A stretch of 64,000 nucleotides of DNA, from contig NZ_JDTH01000002.1 of the NCBI RefSeq assembly GCF_000710615.1, positions 922,082-986,081 on the forward strand, given 5' to 3'. The position numbers and the translations under genes are program-made. Within the stretch, counting starts at the first letter, position 1, and each line of letters opens with the position of its first letter. Below the pieces are notes generated by a model. It made no database searches, had not been told where the DNA came from, and saw nothing but the letters and a program-made list of their open reading frames with translations. The DNA comes from Haladaptatus cibarius D43. GTDB lineage: Archaea > Halobacteriota > Halobacteria > Halobacteriales > Haladaptataceae. Positions 25,548 to 34,511 of this stretch are shown in pieces.

Positions 25548-26367
25548 GGACGACCCTCCAGAGTCCGCCGACCGTCAGCACCATCCCGACGACGGTGTTG
25601 ATGGCGGGATACCACCAGTAAGCCCGGTCGACCGCCACGTCGCGGGCGACCCACGCCGCGACGAGCGCGGGATAGCAGAGCAGAAGCAGGCCTGCTCGCG
25701 GGTCGAGCAGGCCGAACAAGACTGCCGACAGCAACCAGCAGACCGCACAGTACGCGAGGGTTTTTTGTTCACCGAGCATCGTGGCAGTAGTTCTAATTCC
25801 GGCCTTCTCGTCGGGTTCGATGTCCGGAATCGCGGAAAACGTGTGCATCGCCATGGCCCAGAGCCAGCCACCAATCACGGCTAACAGGGGTGGATGACTC
25901 CCGGAAAGTGCGGCGTAAGCCGCCGCTCCCGGCAGGATATACAACCCGTTCGAAAGCGAATCTAGCAATGGCGTCGTCTTGAAACGCAGTGGTGGAGCCG
26001 AATACTCCGCTCCGAGGAGCAGAAAGCCGAGGAGCCACGGCCACGCGACTGTTGGGGTAATGAGGAGCAAGCCGAGTCCCAGCAGAACCGAAAGCGCGAC
26101 TGCGATTGGAACCACTTGGCTCCCTTGATACCGAACTTCCTGTTCGTCCTTTTTCGGATTTTCTTCGTCGATGTCGGCGTCGAAGATGTCGTTGATGCCG
26201 TAGAGGAAGACGTTCGCCGGAAGCAGAAAGTAGGCGAACAGCGCGAATACCGGGAGCGAAAACAGGTCGTCAACGGTCTGTGCGCCGTAGGCGACACCGA
26301 CCAGTACCGGCCCCGCGAGATAGAGCCAGAATCGCGGCCGCGACAGTTTGAGCAAATATCGGATCAT
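25540..26367 (-). CDS. lyeJ: Lycopene elongase/hydratase (UbiA-type prenyltransferase)
   Basis: A 275-residue membrane prenyltransferase with about eight helices. The first Asp-rich motif is NDIFDADIDEENPKKDE and the second SAIPDIEPDEKAGIRTTA, as in UbiA-type enzymes. It adds C5 isoprene units and hydroxyls to lycopene, giving the C50 backbone of bacterioruberin. It lies between crtD (22 nt upstream) and cruF (8-nt overlap), so the operon order supports the assignment over a generic UbiA role. Confidence 0.92.
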   Translation of the reverse strand: MIRYLLKLSRPRFWLYLAGPVLVGVAYGAQTVDDLFSLPVFALFAYFLLPANVFLYGINDIFDADIDEENPKKDEQEVRYQGSQVVPIAVALSVLLGLGLLLITPTVAWPWLLGFLLLGAEYSAPPLRFKTTPLLDSLSNGLYILPGAAAYAALSGSHPPLLAVIGGWLWAMAMHTFSAIPDIEPDEKAGIRTTATMLGEQKTLAYCAVCWLLSAVLFGLLDPRAGLLLLCYPALVAAWVARDVAVDRAYWWYPAINTVVGMVLTVGGLWRVVRG

Positions 26368-26389
26368 AATGTGTCGAATGGGTTTTAGA

Positions 26390-27865
26390 TTAATGGTCTT
26401 CTAAAACGGCGTCCGCGGTGTGTTGCCCGCCGATGAGACACATCGGGACGCCGATTCCCGGCGTGGTGTACGACCCGGTGAAGTACAAGCCATCGACCTT
26501 GGGAGAGCGATGGCGGGGCCGCATCGGGCCGGTTTGCATCAGCGTGTGCGCCAGTCCGAGGGCGGTTCCCTGCATGCTGTTGTAGCGGTCTGCGAAGTCG
26601 GAGACGCAGAACTGTTTTTCGAAAACGATTCTATCCCGAAGTGAAACGCCCGTGTTTTCGGCCACGTCGTCCAGAATCTTCTCGCGGTACTCTTCGCGGA
26701 TGGCATCCCCATCCGGAAGTCCGGGGGCAATCGGAACGAGGACGAACAGGTTGCTGTGTCCCTCGGGAGCAACCGTATCGTCGGTTTTGCTCGGCACACA
26801 AAGGTAGTACGCCGGGTCGTCGGGCCACGCCGGATTTTCGAAAATCTGGTCGAAATGCTCGTTCCAGTTTTCGGGCAGGACGAGTGTGTGGTGGGCGAGT
26901 TCCTCCACGTCGCCCTCGACGCCGAGGTACATGAGGAACGCCGAAGGTGCGTAGGTGCGCGACTCCCAGTAGTCGGCGTCGTACTTGCGCGCTTCCGGTG
27001 GAAGGAGTTCCTGTTCGGTGTGGGCGTAATCGGCGTCGCTCACCACGATGTCGGCGAACATCGACTCGTCGCCGCTGTGGACGAGGAAATCGTCCTCGTG
27101 TCCCGTGATGCCCGTCACTTCGTAGTCCGTGACGTATTTGACGCCCAGTTCTTCCCCCAACTGAACGATACCATCGACCACGCCACCTAGACCGCCTTCC
27201 GGATAGTAGACGCCGAGGTTGAAATCGACGTGGCTCATCAGGTTGTAGATTGCAGGTGTGTTGTTCGGCGAGCCGCCCAGAAACACCAGCGTGTACTGCA
27301 TTATCTGCTGGAGCTTCGGATGGTCGAAGTAGTTCTCGACGTGGTCTTGCATCGACCCGAGAAGGTTCAGCCCGCGGGCGTTTTTCGCCACGTTCAACGA
27401 GACATAATCCCGGAACCGGGAACGGTCGGTGTAGACGAAATGCTCCATCCCGACGCCGTAATTTTCCTCGGAGCGGTCGAGATATCGCGTTAGTTCCTCG
27501 CCAGCACCCTCCTCGTAGGATTCGAACAGTTCCTTGTTGTGTTTGAGGTTGGGAAGAATATCTACCTTGTCCCCATCTTTGAAGAAAATCCGATAATGCG
27601 GGTCGAGTCGCTGAAGCCTGTAGTAGTCGCTCGGCGTGCGGTCGAAGTGGCCGAAAAAGCGCTCGAACACGTCGGGCATGAGGTACCACGACGGCCCCAT
27701 GTCGAACCGGAAGCCGTCCTCTTCGAGGCGACTCGCCCGTCCGCCGAGTTGTTCGTTCTTTTCTACGACCGTCACGTCTGCACCAGCGTCAGCGAGATAG
27801 CAAGCCGTCGAGAGGCCGCCGAATCCGCTCCCGACGATTACGACCGACTCCCCAGCGAGATTCAT
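26390..27865 (-). CDS. crtD: Carotenoid 3,4-desaturase (phytoene desaturase family)
   Basis: A 491-residue flavoprotein. The N-terminal FAD-binding fingerprint is VVIVGSGFGGLSTACYLADA, followed by VEKNEQLGGRASRLEEDGFR. The C-terminal CrtI-family signature is GLYFTGSYTTPGIGVPMCLI. By gene order with lyeJ and cruF this is the CrtD 3,4-desaturase step of bacterioruberin synthesis, although phytoene desaturase (CrtI) activity cannot be excluded. The start is ATG 27865; a tttttatc box about 25 nt upstream fits a leaderless transcript for the whole operon. Confidence 0.9.
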   Translation of the reverse strand: MNLAGESVVIVGSGFGGLSTACYLADAGADVTVVEKNEQLGGRASRLEEDGFRFDMGPSWYLMPDVFERFFGHFDRTPSDYYRLQRLDPHYRIFFKDGDKVDILPNLKHNKELFESYEEGAGEELTRYLDRSEENYGVGMEHFVYTDRSRFRDYVSLNVAKNARGLNLLGSMQDHVENYFDHPKLQQIMQYTLVFLGGSPNNTPAIYNLMSHVDFNLGVYYPEGGLGGVVDGIVQLGEELGVKYVTDYEVTGITGHEDDFLVHSGDESMFADIVVSDADYAHTEQELLPPEARKYDADYWESRTYAPSAFLMYLGVEGDVEELAHHTLVLPENWNEHFDQIFENPAWPDDPAYYLCVPSKTDDTVAPEGHSNLFVLVPIAPGLPDGDAIREEYREKILDDVAENTGVSLRDRIVFEKQFCVSDFADRYNSMQGTALGLAHTLMQTGPMRPRHRSPKVDGLYFTGSYTTPGIGVPMCLIGGQHTADAVLEDH

Positions 27866-27929
27866 ACGCAGTGTCAGGGCGCGAACCTGATAAAAACGAC
27901 TCCCCGACGTGTAAGGTTTCATCACAAGA

Positions 27930-28140
27930 TAAGGTCGCTTCCCCGGTGGTTTAGCTGGCGTATAACAAAGGGGACAGGGGTTCTTTGTCCAACTGCGCCT
28001 GCCTGACTCGGGCGCGTAAGCGTGCTAGTGTGAGCGTTGTATTCCGGCGCTGCCGAAGGCTCTGGCGGAAGGTTGGCCTCCTTCCAAAGTGTCACCAACC
28101 CTTCCACGAAAGTTCTCATCCCGGGGTACGACAAACCCCG
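27930..28140. ncRNA. Candidate structured RNA in the crtD upstream region
   Basis: The 386-nt gap 27866-28251 contains a G/C-rich block with several consecutive stem-loops: ggaca/tgtcc near 27970, gcgcctg/cgggcgc near 27990-28012, ggaaggttgg/ccaacccttcc between about 28067 and 28107, and cggggt/accccg near 28118-28136. On the minus strand an open frame of 73 codons also crosses it, but with no recognised family and proline-rich composition. Dense hairpins argue for RNA or a decayed element over protein. It does not match tRNA, SRP RNA or RNase P hallmarks. The strand is undecided. Confidence 0.4.
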
Positions 28141-28251
28141 CACTACACTTCATTAATTCGGCACTCTACTGCTTCCTTGAGGATACTCATCTATCGTCCG
28201 ATAGACTTATACGAATACACGACAGGTTCATCCTCAATAGAGGTATCTATC

Positions 28252-28560
28252 GTGGAACTCGTCGTATTTTCGTTACTGCTCGGCGTTGCCCTCCTTTCTT
28301 TTCTCATCGTACTGACGTTCTACGTCGTCTGGTCGCGCATCGTGGGCCTCGACCCGACCGTTGCACAGCGATTCGTCTCGCTCACGAAAATAAAACGGTT
28401 CGTCATGGCCCTGTTGACCGGGGCACTGCTCGGCACTGGCGTCGTCGTTGCCCCCTCGGTTCGCGTCGGCGTCGCAGGTATCGTCATGCTCGCGGCGAGC
28501 ACGTTCGCCGCGCTGCTGCTGTTCGAGTTGGTGCAGTATCGGTCGGCCGAGAAATCGTGA
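28252..28560 (+). CDS. Small three-helix membrane protein, function unknown
   Basis: A 102-residue protein from GTG 28252 (MELVVFSLLLGVALLSFLIV). Three hydrophobic helices are visible: residues 2-28, about 45-67 (RFVMALLTGALLGTGVVVAP) and about 72-93 (VGVAGIVMLAASTFAALLLF). The loop between the first two contains WSRIVGLDPTVAQRFVSLTK. The tail is YRSAEKS. No family is recognised. It is transcribed alone and is convergent with the btuD gene on its right. Confidence 0.6.
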   Translation: MELVVFSLLLGVALLSFLIVLTFYVVWSRIVGLDPTVAQRFVSLTKIKRFVMALLTGALLGTGVVVAPSVRVGVAGIVMLAASTFAALLLFELVQYRSAEKS

Positions 28561-28599
28561 GAGTTCTCGGCCGCAGTTCCGTGATTTCCCCACCTTCAA

Positions 28600-29889
28600 C
28601 TACGATTCTTCCGCGAACGCGGCCTCGACCGCCGAAAGCACGTCGTCCGGTGAGACGACGTGCCCGCGCTCGCACAGTTCTCGATAGGTCGCGACTGCGG
28701 CGCTTCCGGCGTAGTTTCGCGCTTCGAACTGGCGTTCTTCCACGACGACGACGGAATCCGCCGCCGAAACCGCTTCGAGGTTCGCCAGATTTCCCGACCC
28801 GATTTCCACGTCCCCGAGAATAGTCGCGTCTGCCGCTCGGATTTTTTCTTCGAGGGCCGCCTGCGCCTCGGAACCGATGGGCGCGAACGGTTCTTCCACG
28901 ACGGTTTCCAGTCCAAGCAATCGCGCGGTTTCGAGGTCTGAGTCGCCTTCGTTCAGCACCCCGATCGAAACGTCGTAGCCCGCCGCAGAGAGGACGTAGA
29001 GCAGGCGCGAGACGGTTCCGCCGCCACCGACGACGTGGATTCTACCGCCTCCATCCTGTTCTCTCCCCGTCGCTCGCTCCGGGAGAGCAGTCACGTAGGT
29101 CGAACCCGTCACGGGATGACTGGAGACGACCGCTCGGGCGTTGAACGCCTCGCGGAGAGTGTCTTCCGCGAGAACGTCTGTGGGTGGCCCGGACGAGAGC
29201 ACCGACCCCGAATCGAGCAGGAGGAGTTCGTCGCAGTAGTGCGCCGCGAGGTTCAGGTCGTGAATCGCGGCCACGACGGTTTTTCCCTCATGGACGAGTT
29301 CACGAACCAGTTCGAACGTTCGCACCTGATGATTGATGTCGAGACTGGCCGTCGGTTCGTCGAGCAGGAGAACTGGCGTGTCTTGTGCCAGCGCCCGCGC
29401 CAGCAGGATTCGCTGGCGCTCACCGCCGCTGACGGCGGTAATCGACCTGTCGGCGAACTGCATCACGTCGGTTCGCTCCATCGCTCGTTCGACCACGGCC
29501 GCGCTGGTGCTGTTTTTGCTGTCGTCGTTGTCGCCGCTCTCGCCGTCACCGCCATCGATGTCACTACCGAACCGCGACCGGTATGGATTGCGCCCCATTG
29601 CGACCACATCGCGCACGTCGAAATCGAACGAGAGGGTCGTATCCTGTGGAACCGTCGCAACTTTTCGACTGGCGGCCTTGGACGAGAGGGCTGCTATCGA
29701 ATCACCATCGACCAGCACGCGGCCCGAATCGGGCGACAGAACCCCGTTCATCGCCCGAAGGAGCGTGGTTTTTCCCGCCCCGTTCGGCCCGACGAGGCCG
29801 ACGAATGTTCCGTCCGGAACGCGAGCATCGACGTTGTCGAGTACCCTCGAATCGCCGAGCGTCACCGAAACGTCCTCGATTCGAATCAC
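28600..29889 (-). CDS. btuD: Cobalamin/iron-chelate ABC transporter ATP-binding protein with C-terminal extension
   Basis: A 429-residue protein. Residues 1-255 are an ABC ATPase with Walker A GLVGPNGAGKTTLL, Q-loop TVPQDTTLSF, signature VSGGERQRILLARAL, Walker B PVLLLDEPTAS and switch AIHDLNLAAHYC. An acidic insert (DGGDGESGDNDDSKNS) precedes the signature. The remaining 170 residues (from GGRIHVVGGGGTVSRLL) form an extra Rossmann-like domain with TILGDVEIGSGNLANLEAV, seen in haloarchaeal BtuD-type proteins and probably regulatory. It starts at GTG 29889 and overlaps btuC by 4 nt. The substrate is probably cobalamin, but heme or siderophores remain possible. Confidence 0.88.
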   Translation of the reverse strand: MIRIEDVSVTLGDSRVLDNVDARVPDGTFVGLVGPNGAGKTTLLRAMNGVLSPDSGRVLVDGDSIAALSSKAASRKVATVPQDTTLSFDFDVRDVVAMGRNPYRSRFGSDIDGGDGESGDNDDSKNSTSAAVVERAMERTDVMQFADRSITAVSGGERQRILLARALAQDTPVLLLDEPTASLDINHQVRTFELVRELVHEGKTVVAAIHDLNLAAHYCDELLLLDSGSVLSSGPPTDVLAEDTLREAFNARAVVSSHPVTGSTYVTALPERATGREQDGGGRIHVVGGGGTVSRLLYVLSAAGYDVSIGVLNEGDSDLETARLLGLETVVEEPFAPIGSEAQAALEEKIRAADATILGDVEIGSGNLANLEAVSAADSVVVVEERQFEARNYAGSAAVATYRELCERGHVVSPDDVLSAVEAAFAEES

Positions 29890-30989
29890 AGCGCGTGCAC
29901 CTCGCGCTTGCGGAGCAGGTAGAGGAAAAACGGCGCGCCGAGGAACGCGGTGACGATGCCGACCGGGAGTTCCGCTGCGCCTGTCGCAGACCGGGCGATG
30001 GTGTCGGTTACGACGAGGAAGACGGCCCCGGCGAGGGCGCTGGTCGGAAGCAGGATTCGGTGGTCAGGCCCGACCAAAAGACGCATGACGTGCGGAACCA
30101 CGAGGCCGACGAATCCGATAACGCCGGAAACCGAAACCGCGGCGGCGGTGACGATGCTGGCGACGGCGAGAAGCAGGCGTTTGGTTCGCTCTACTTCGAC
30201 GCCGAGGTTGTGGGCGTCCTCCTCCCCGAGGAGGAGGACGTTCAAGTCCTGTGCGAACAGGGCGAGCACCACGAAGCCGAAGAGTGCGACCGGAAGCGCG
30301 ATCCACACTTTCCCCCACGACGCGTAGTGGAGGTGGCCCATCAGCCAGAAAACCGCCTCACGGAGGCTTTCGCCGCTTTCGAGCAGGAGATAGGAGACGA
30401 CCGCTCCCAAAAGCGTCTGAACTGCAACGCCCGCAAGCAGGAGCGTTGCAACTGGCGTTCTCCCGTTTTGCGTCGCCAGCAGGTACACCCCGAAGGCGGC
30501 GACGATTGCGCCGACGAACGAAAAGACGGGGAGTGCGAAGGGGAGCGAGATCGAAAACGCGATGGTCGCTACCGCGCCGACCGCCGCCCCCGACGAAACA
30601 CCGATGATGGACGGGTCAGCCATCGGATTCCGGAAAAATCCCTGCATGACGACGCCCGCGGTTGCGAGGGCAAAGCCGACGACTCCGGCGAGGACGATTC
30701 GCGGCATTCGAAGGGTAACGACGATGATTTGCGCGGTTTGGGGGACAGAAAACGAAAAAATCGGTGTGTACGAAAAATCTGGGAGCGGAACGCCGACGGA
30801 GAGGACGCCCGGAAGCGAAAGCGTGTGGTTTGCGAGAGTGGCACCGGTCGGTATCGCCAGCTCGTTGAGCAGTGTTTTCGTTACGACGAGGGCCGAGAGC
30901 GAAGTCGGCCCGGTCGCGGCGCTGGCTAACACAACCGCGACGAACGCCGCCGCTAATCCGCCACACCACGTCGTCACCCGCGCGCTCAT
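29886..30989 (-). CDS. btuC: Cobalamin/iron-chelate ABC transporter permease
   Basis: A 367-residue FecCD/BtuC permease with about ten helices. It shows LRMPRIVLAGVVGFALATAG, MQGFFRNPMADPSIIGVSSG, the cytoplasmic coupling region around GVEVERTKRLLL, and SGVIGFVGLVVPHVMRLLVG, all diagnostic of the family. The ATG at 30989 (MSARVTTWCGGL) is preferred; a GTG four codons upstream is possible. It lies divergent from btuF, with 91 nt between the starts, so importer parts are expressed from one shared promoter region. Confidence 0.92.
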   Translation of the reverse strand: MSARVTTWCGGLAAAFVAVVLASAATGPTSLSALVVTKTLLNELAIPTGATLANHTLSLPGVLSVGVPLPDFSYTPIFSFSVPQTAQIIVVTLRMPRIVLAGVVGFALATAGVVMQGFFRNPMADPSIIGVSSGAAVGAVATIAFSISLPFALPVFSFVGAIVAAFGVYLLATQNGRTPVATLLLAGVAVQTLLGAVVSYLLLESGESLREAVFWLMGHLHYASWGKVWIALPVALFGFVVLALFAQDLNVLLLGEEDAHNLGVEVERTKRLLLAVASIVTAAAVSVSGVIGFVGLVVPHVMRLLVGPDHRILLPTSALAGAVFLVVTDTIARSATGAAELPVGIVTAFLGAPFFLYLLRKREVHAL

Positions 30990-31043
30990 CTGCGTTGTCA
31001 CTCCCGACCCTGCTCCATTGTATGCAAGTCTGATTGCTTTAGG

Positions 31044-31053
31044 TAAATATTTA
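31044..31053 (+). promoter_or_regulatory. TATA box of btuF
   Basis: The sequence taaatattta lies about 28-37 nt before ATG 31081 in an A/T-rich stretch, the normal archaeal position for a leaderless transcript. The same 91-nt spacer must hold the leftward promoter of btuC-btuD, so a shared regulator site could act on both. Confidence 0.5.
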
Positions 31054-31080
31054 TTGAATACGCTTGCAGTTTCCATCGTT

Positions 31081-32160
31081 ATGAAACAACTGCTGTTGTC
31101 GGCGATGCTCGTCGTCGCAACGCTCTTTGGCGGTATCGCGGTCGGCCCTGTCGGTGTCGCAGGGGCACAAGAAAACTGCTCGTTCCCGGTAACGGAAACT
31201 GACGCGACGGGAACCGAGGTGACGATTGAAGAGGAACCACAGCGAATCGTCACGCTCTCACCGAGTGCGTCCCAGACGATGTGGGAAATCGGTGCCCAAG
31301 AGAAAGTCGTCGGCGTGACGAAGTTCTCGACGTATCTCGATGGCGCGAACTCGAAAGCGAACGTCTCGGGTGCCGGAATGACCGCAGTCGTGCCGGAAAA
31401 GGTCGTCGCGCAGAATCCCGACTTGGTTCTCGCACCGAACGTCATTCCCGAACAGACAGTCCAGACACTGCGAGACGCAGGACTGACGGTGTACAAGTTC
31501 GAAGAATCGGAGTCCATCGAGGACATCTACGCGAAAACCGAACTGACGGGCCAACTTGCGGGCGAATGTGACGGCGCGGCGGAAACCGTTTCGTGGATGA
31601 AAGACCGCGTGAACACGGTCGAACAGGCGGTTTCCAACGAGGACAGCCCGAAAGTGATGTACGTCATGAGCGGCGGATTCACCGCCGGAGAGGGAACCTT
31701 CATCAACAAAATCATCGAAACCGCTGGCGGGACGAACGTCGCCGCTGAGGCCGACATTTCCGGCTACAAACAGATTAGCAACGAAGTCGTCGTCCAACAG
31801 CAACCGGACTGGTTCATCGTCTCCGCGGGGATGGAAGTGCCGAACGCGTACAGCGAGACGCCTGCCGCACAGCAGAATCAGACCATCTCGCTGAACTCGA
31901 ACTACGCGAGCCAACCCGCGCCGCGAATCGTCCACCCCATTACGAAACTAGCGAAGACGCTCCACCCCGAAGCCTACGAACAGGCGAACGTGACCACGAC
32001 GACAGAAACGGGCGACGAAACGATGACTACGACCGAATCGATGGATGGTACGACCGGTGAAACGACCACGGAATCCGGCGGGCAACCCGGATTCGGTGGC
32101 GTCGGTGCGGTCGTCGCGGGCGCACTCGCAGTCGTCACGCTTCTCGCTCGCAGAGAGTGA
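31081..32160 (+). CDS. btuF: Cobalamin/iron-chelate binding protein with PGF-CTERM anchor
   Basis: A 359-residue exported protein. It has a signal peptide (LLLSAMLVVATLFGGIAV, cleavage near VAGAQ), then the two-lobe helical-backbone fold: RIVTLSPSASQTMWEIGAQ, KVVGVTKFSTYLD, PEKVVAQNPDLVLAPN, VMYVMSGGFTAGEGTFINKI and the TAGGTNVAAEADISGY strand. A Thr-rich stalk leads to GGQPGFGG at about residues 333-340, a helix and ARRE, the PGF-CTERM sorting signal. It captures the ligand outside and passes it to the BtuCD-type complex encoded divergently. The anchoring type matches that of the S-layer protein. Confidence 0.92.
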   Translation: MKQLLLSAMLVVATLFGGIAVGPVGVAGAQENCSFPVTETDATGTEVTIEEEPQRIVTLSPSASQTMWEIGAQEKVVGVTKFSTYLDGANSKANVSGAGMTAVVPEKVVAQNPDLVLAPNVIPEQTVQTLRDAGLTVYKFEESESIEDIYAKTELTGQLAGECDGAAETVSWMKDRVNTVEQAVSNEDSPKVMYVMSGGFTAGEGTFINKIIETAGGTNVAAEADISGYKQISNEVVVQQQPDWFIVSAGMEVPNAYSETPAAQQNQTISLNSNYASQPAPRIVHPITKLAKTLHPEAYEQANVTTTTETGDETMTTTESMDGTTGETTTESGGQPGFGGVGAVVAGALAVVTLLARRE

Positions 32161-32199
32161 CACGAAAAGGCGTTTAACGGGTGGCGATAGAGGGACAGT

Positions 32200-32481
32200 A
32201 TGGTCGAAAAAGTCATCTGGCCCGCGTACCTCGACGCGGCGTTGACTCGCAGTCAGGGACGGCGGGTGCCGGAAGCGTCCGCCGTGGAGGAACCGACGGT
32301 CGATGAAATCGCTCGGGCCGTCCAACAGGTTGGCTACGACACTGTCATCGAACGCGACAAAGCCTACTCCCGCGAGGGATGGGAAGAGCGCGGTCGCGTC
32401 CTCGTCAAGAACGCGGACGATTCGTCGAAAAACGACCTCATTCAGGCCGTCGCCGCATACGTCACGGCCATGCGAAACTGA
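32200..32481 (+). CDS. srp19: Signal recognition particle protein SRP19
   Basis: A 93-residue basic/acidic protein starting [20 protein letters not shown], with [20 protein letters not shown] and the final [17 protein letters not shown]. This is the archaeal SRP19 pattern. It binds helices 6 and 8 of SRP RNA and prepares it for SRP54 in co-translational targeting. Its stop overlaps the start of gar1 by one nucleotide, so the two are translationally coupled, a common archaeal arrangement. Confidence 0.95.
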   Translation: MVEKVIWPAYLDAALTRSQGRRVPEASAVEEPTVDEIARAVQQVGYDTVIERDKAYSREGWEERGRVLVKNADDSSKNDLIQAVAAYVTAMRN

Positions 32482-32708
32482 TGCACAGATTGGGAGAAGT
32501 CGTTCGAACGGCACAGAACCTCGCCATCGTGCAATCGCCGAGCGAGGACTACCCGGATATCGGAACCATGGTCGTGGACGAAAGCCTCCAAACCGTCGGC
32601 AGAGTGGTTGACGTGTTCGGCCCGGTTTCACAACCCTACGTGGCGGTTTCGCCCGACGAGGACACGCGGCTTGCGATGTTGGTCGGGTCGAAACTGTACG
32701 CTCGATAA
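32481..32708 (+). CDS. gar1: H/ACA ribonucleoprotein component Gar1
   Basis: A 75-residue protein starting [20 protein letters not shown] and containing IGTMVVDESLQTVGRVVDVF and GPVSQPYVAVSPDED. This is the six-stranded beta-barrel core of archaeal Gar1, which binds Cbf5 in box H/ACA RNPs that make pseudouridine in rRNA. Length fits archaeal members, which lack the eukaryotic glycine/arginine tails. It is coupled to srp19 (TGATG). Confidence 0.93.
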   Translation: MHRLGEVVRTAQNLAIVQSPSEDYPDIGTMVVDESLQTVGRVVDVFGPVSQPYVAVSPDEDTRLAMLVGSKLYAR

Positions 32709-32765
32709 CTACGAAATGAGTTGAGAGTGGCTTTCCGACGGCTTTCGGCTGGTCAGCACATTCAT

Positions 32766-32899
32766 GTGGCGCGCGAAGGCGAACCTCCACTGGAGGTTCG
32801 CCCGCGTGAGGGACGACCGAACACCGACAGGTGCAAAGGAGTCGGTTGGGGAGGCGTGTGGACGGTTGCGGTGGCGGTTTGATTGGAGTCGGGACTTGT
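32766..32899 (+). repeat. Single arm of a dispersed structured repeat (copy A)
   Basis: Within the gene-free stretch 32709-33049, this arm starts with the inner box tggcgcgcg and carries a perfect 12-bp hairpin at 32778-32802 (ggcgaacctcca/tggaggttcgcc). It then has gtgagggacgac, gagtcggttggggagg, gttgcggtggcggtttgatt and ends ggagtcgggacttgtg. The same modules occur at 39125-39470 and 41174-41490. No second arm is found here, so this is a half element. No coding is evident. Confidence 0.75.
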
Positions 32900-33049
32900 G
32901 CTCTCCATTTTGAAACAAACTTCAGAATCTCATGGTGGATACCTCTCTAGTGGCGATTCTCTTAGAGTCGGTAGTAACTAGCAACTCCTCAAGATAAATC
33001 ACCGTGAGCGAAATCAAACAAACACAGTGCTACTAACGCTGTTGAGAAA

Positions 33050-33349
33050 TCACTCACTCCGAAGGACGATTCGTTCCAATCGACCAACCGTCTGTGCCTC
33101 GGGGTCGTCACTTCCCGCTTCGTCAGCACTCACTTCGACACGTTCGACAGGAGGATTTCGATATTCCGTGTAGACGTTCCAGTTGATTCCATCCTCCCGA
33201 ATCGTGAACTCCCGAACGTCGTCTTCGGGTCGCCACACGCGGGTTACGTCGCCCGTAACAGTCCCACCGCTTCCCGGCCCTTTCGGTGACCAGTCGAGTT
33301 CGATTTCCATCCCCTCCCGCAGGTCGTTCGGCGACAGTTCGTCGGTCAT
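33050..33349 (-). CDS. Small conserved hypothetical protein
   Basis: A 99-residue acidic protein read from ATG 33349 (MTDELSPNDLREGMEIELDW). A TTG start ten codons upstream would give MTEPQAVVDF as an added N-terminus. The middle part, GTVTGDVTRVWRPEDDVREF and TIREDGINWNVYTEY, looks like a small beta-barrel. No family is recognised and no metal-binding motif is visible. It follows the fen gene on the same strand after about 68 nt and may share its transcript. Confidence 0.6.
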   Translation of the reverse strand: MTDELSPNDLREGMEIELDWSPKGPGSGGTVTGDVTRVWRPEDDVREFTIREDGINWNVYTEYRNPPVERVEVSADEAGSDDPEAQTVGRLERIVLRSE

Positions 33350-33417
33350 GAAATCGACTACTGCCTGTGGTTCCGTCAACGTGACGGCCCCGGATGACCG
33401 CTAGCTGACTGTGACGA

Positions 33418-34398
33418 CTACGACCACTGGTCGAGGCCGGTCTGGGTGGTGCTCTCCTCGATTCGCTCGAACCCGCGCTCCACCTCGTCGGCGTGTACTT
33501 TCCACTCTTCGGTGACGTACTCGCGGGCGGCGTCGATGTCGGGGTTCATCTCGGCGTCGAACTCGTAATCGTCGGTAACCTCGGGATTGAGGAACATCTC
33601 GCGGATGGTATCCACGTTCGGGATGTCTTCGTCGCGTTTTTCGAGGACACCGAACAGGTCGCCGTGTTCTTTGACCCCTTTCAGCGCGGTTTTCGGGCCG
33701 ACGCCGGAGATGCCCTCGTTGAAGTCGGTGCCACAGAGGATGGCGATGTCCACCAACTGTTCCCACGTGATGTCGTGGTCTTCGAGCGTGGCGTCGAAGT
33801 CCATCAGTTCCGGGTCGCCCTTACTGGTGAGTTGCCGGAGGGTTTTGGGGGCACCGAGAAGCAGGGCATCGTAATCCTCGGTTCCGGCGTAATCGACCGC
33901 GCCGGTTCGGGCCATGTGCGCCGCCTGCGCTTCGCCCTCGAACGGAGCTTCGACGATCGGCACGTCCAAGTGTTCGAGCAGTTCGCGGGTGGTTTCCTGA
34001 ATGACCGGCGTGAGCCGCTGGGTGTGCGCGTCGAGACGGGCGACTTCGACGGCGTCGCCCGCCTCTCTCGCGTCTTCGAGTTGGTCTTCCAGTTTCTCTC
34101 GCTGTTCGCGCCGACTCTCGATTTCGTCGCTTTTGAGGTCGGTCACCTGCCCGTCGAAGACGAAGACGGGCGTCAAATCGTGCTCGAAGAATTTGGGCAG
34201 ACCTTGCACCACGCCGACGAGGTTGGCCACCTCGGTGCCGTCGTCGGTGGTGTACACCTCGTCGCGCGTCCACTTCACCGTCGTCGTGAGATACCGATAG
34301 AGCCAGTTGTGCGCGTCGATGGCGACGAGCGAGCCTTCGATGTCGTCGAAGCTAACCTCTTCGAGCGACGCGAGTTGTCGGAGTGCGGAGTTTCCCAT
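33418..34398 (-). CDS. fen: Flap endonuclease 1
   Basis: A 326-residue FEN1/Rad2 structure-specific nuclease. It starts MGNSALRQL, with the N-region acidic residues in [13 protein letters not shown] and PVFVFDG. The I-region metal ligands lie in [30 protein letters not shown] and [13 protein letters not shown], followed by the helix-hairpin-helix [12 protein letters not shown]. The C-terminal QTGLDQWS is a minimal PCNA-interacting motif. It removes 5' flaps during Okazaki fragment maturation and repair. The length is normal. Confidence 0.96.
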   Translation of the reverse strand: MGNSALRQLASLEEVSFDDIEGSLVAIDAHNWLYRYLTTTVKWTRDEVYTTDDGTEVANLVGVVQGLPKFFEHDLTPVFVFDGQVTDLKSDEIESRREQREKLEDQLEDAREAGDAVEVARLDAHTQRLTPVIQETTRELLEHLDVPIVEAPFEGEAQAAHMARTGAVDYAGTEDYDALLLGAPKTLRQLTSKGDPELMDFDATLEDHDITWEQLVDIAILCGTDFNEGISGVGPKTALKGVKEHGDLFGVLEKRDEDIPNVDTIREMFLNPEVTDDYEFDAEMNPDIDAAREYVTEEWKVHADEVERGFERIEESTTQTGLDQWS

Positions 34399-34511
34399 TT
34401 GCCGGGGCTAAGAGCGGCGTGGGCTTGAAACTCCCGTCTGACGGCGGAAGTGAGGGTGAAAATCCGCTGAACACCCAGAAACTACGAACCGTGCGGTCTG
34501 CCGAATCGAAG

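Noticed and set aside
27922-28143. 73-codon minus-strand frame as a protein gene
   Set aside because: No recognised family, proline-rich, unusual codon choice, and the region is dominated by stable hairpins. Kept only as an alternative to the ncRNA call.
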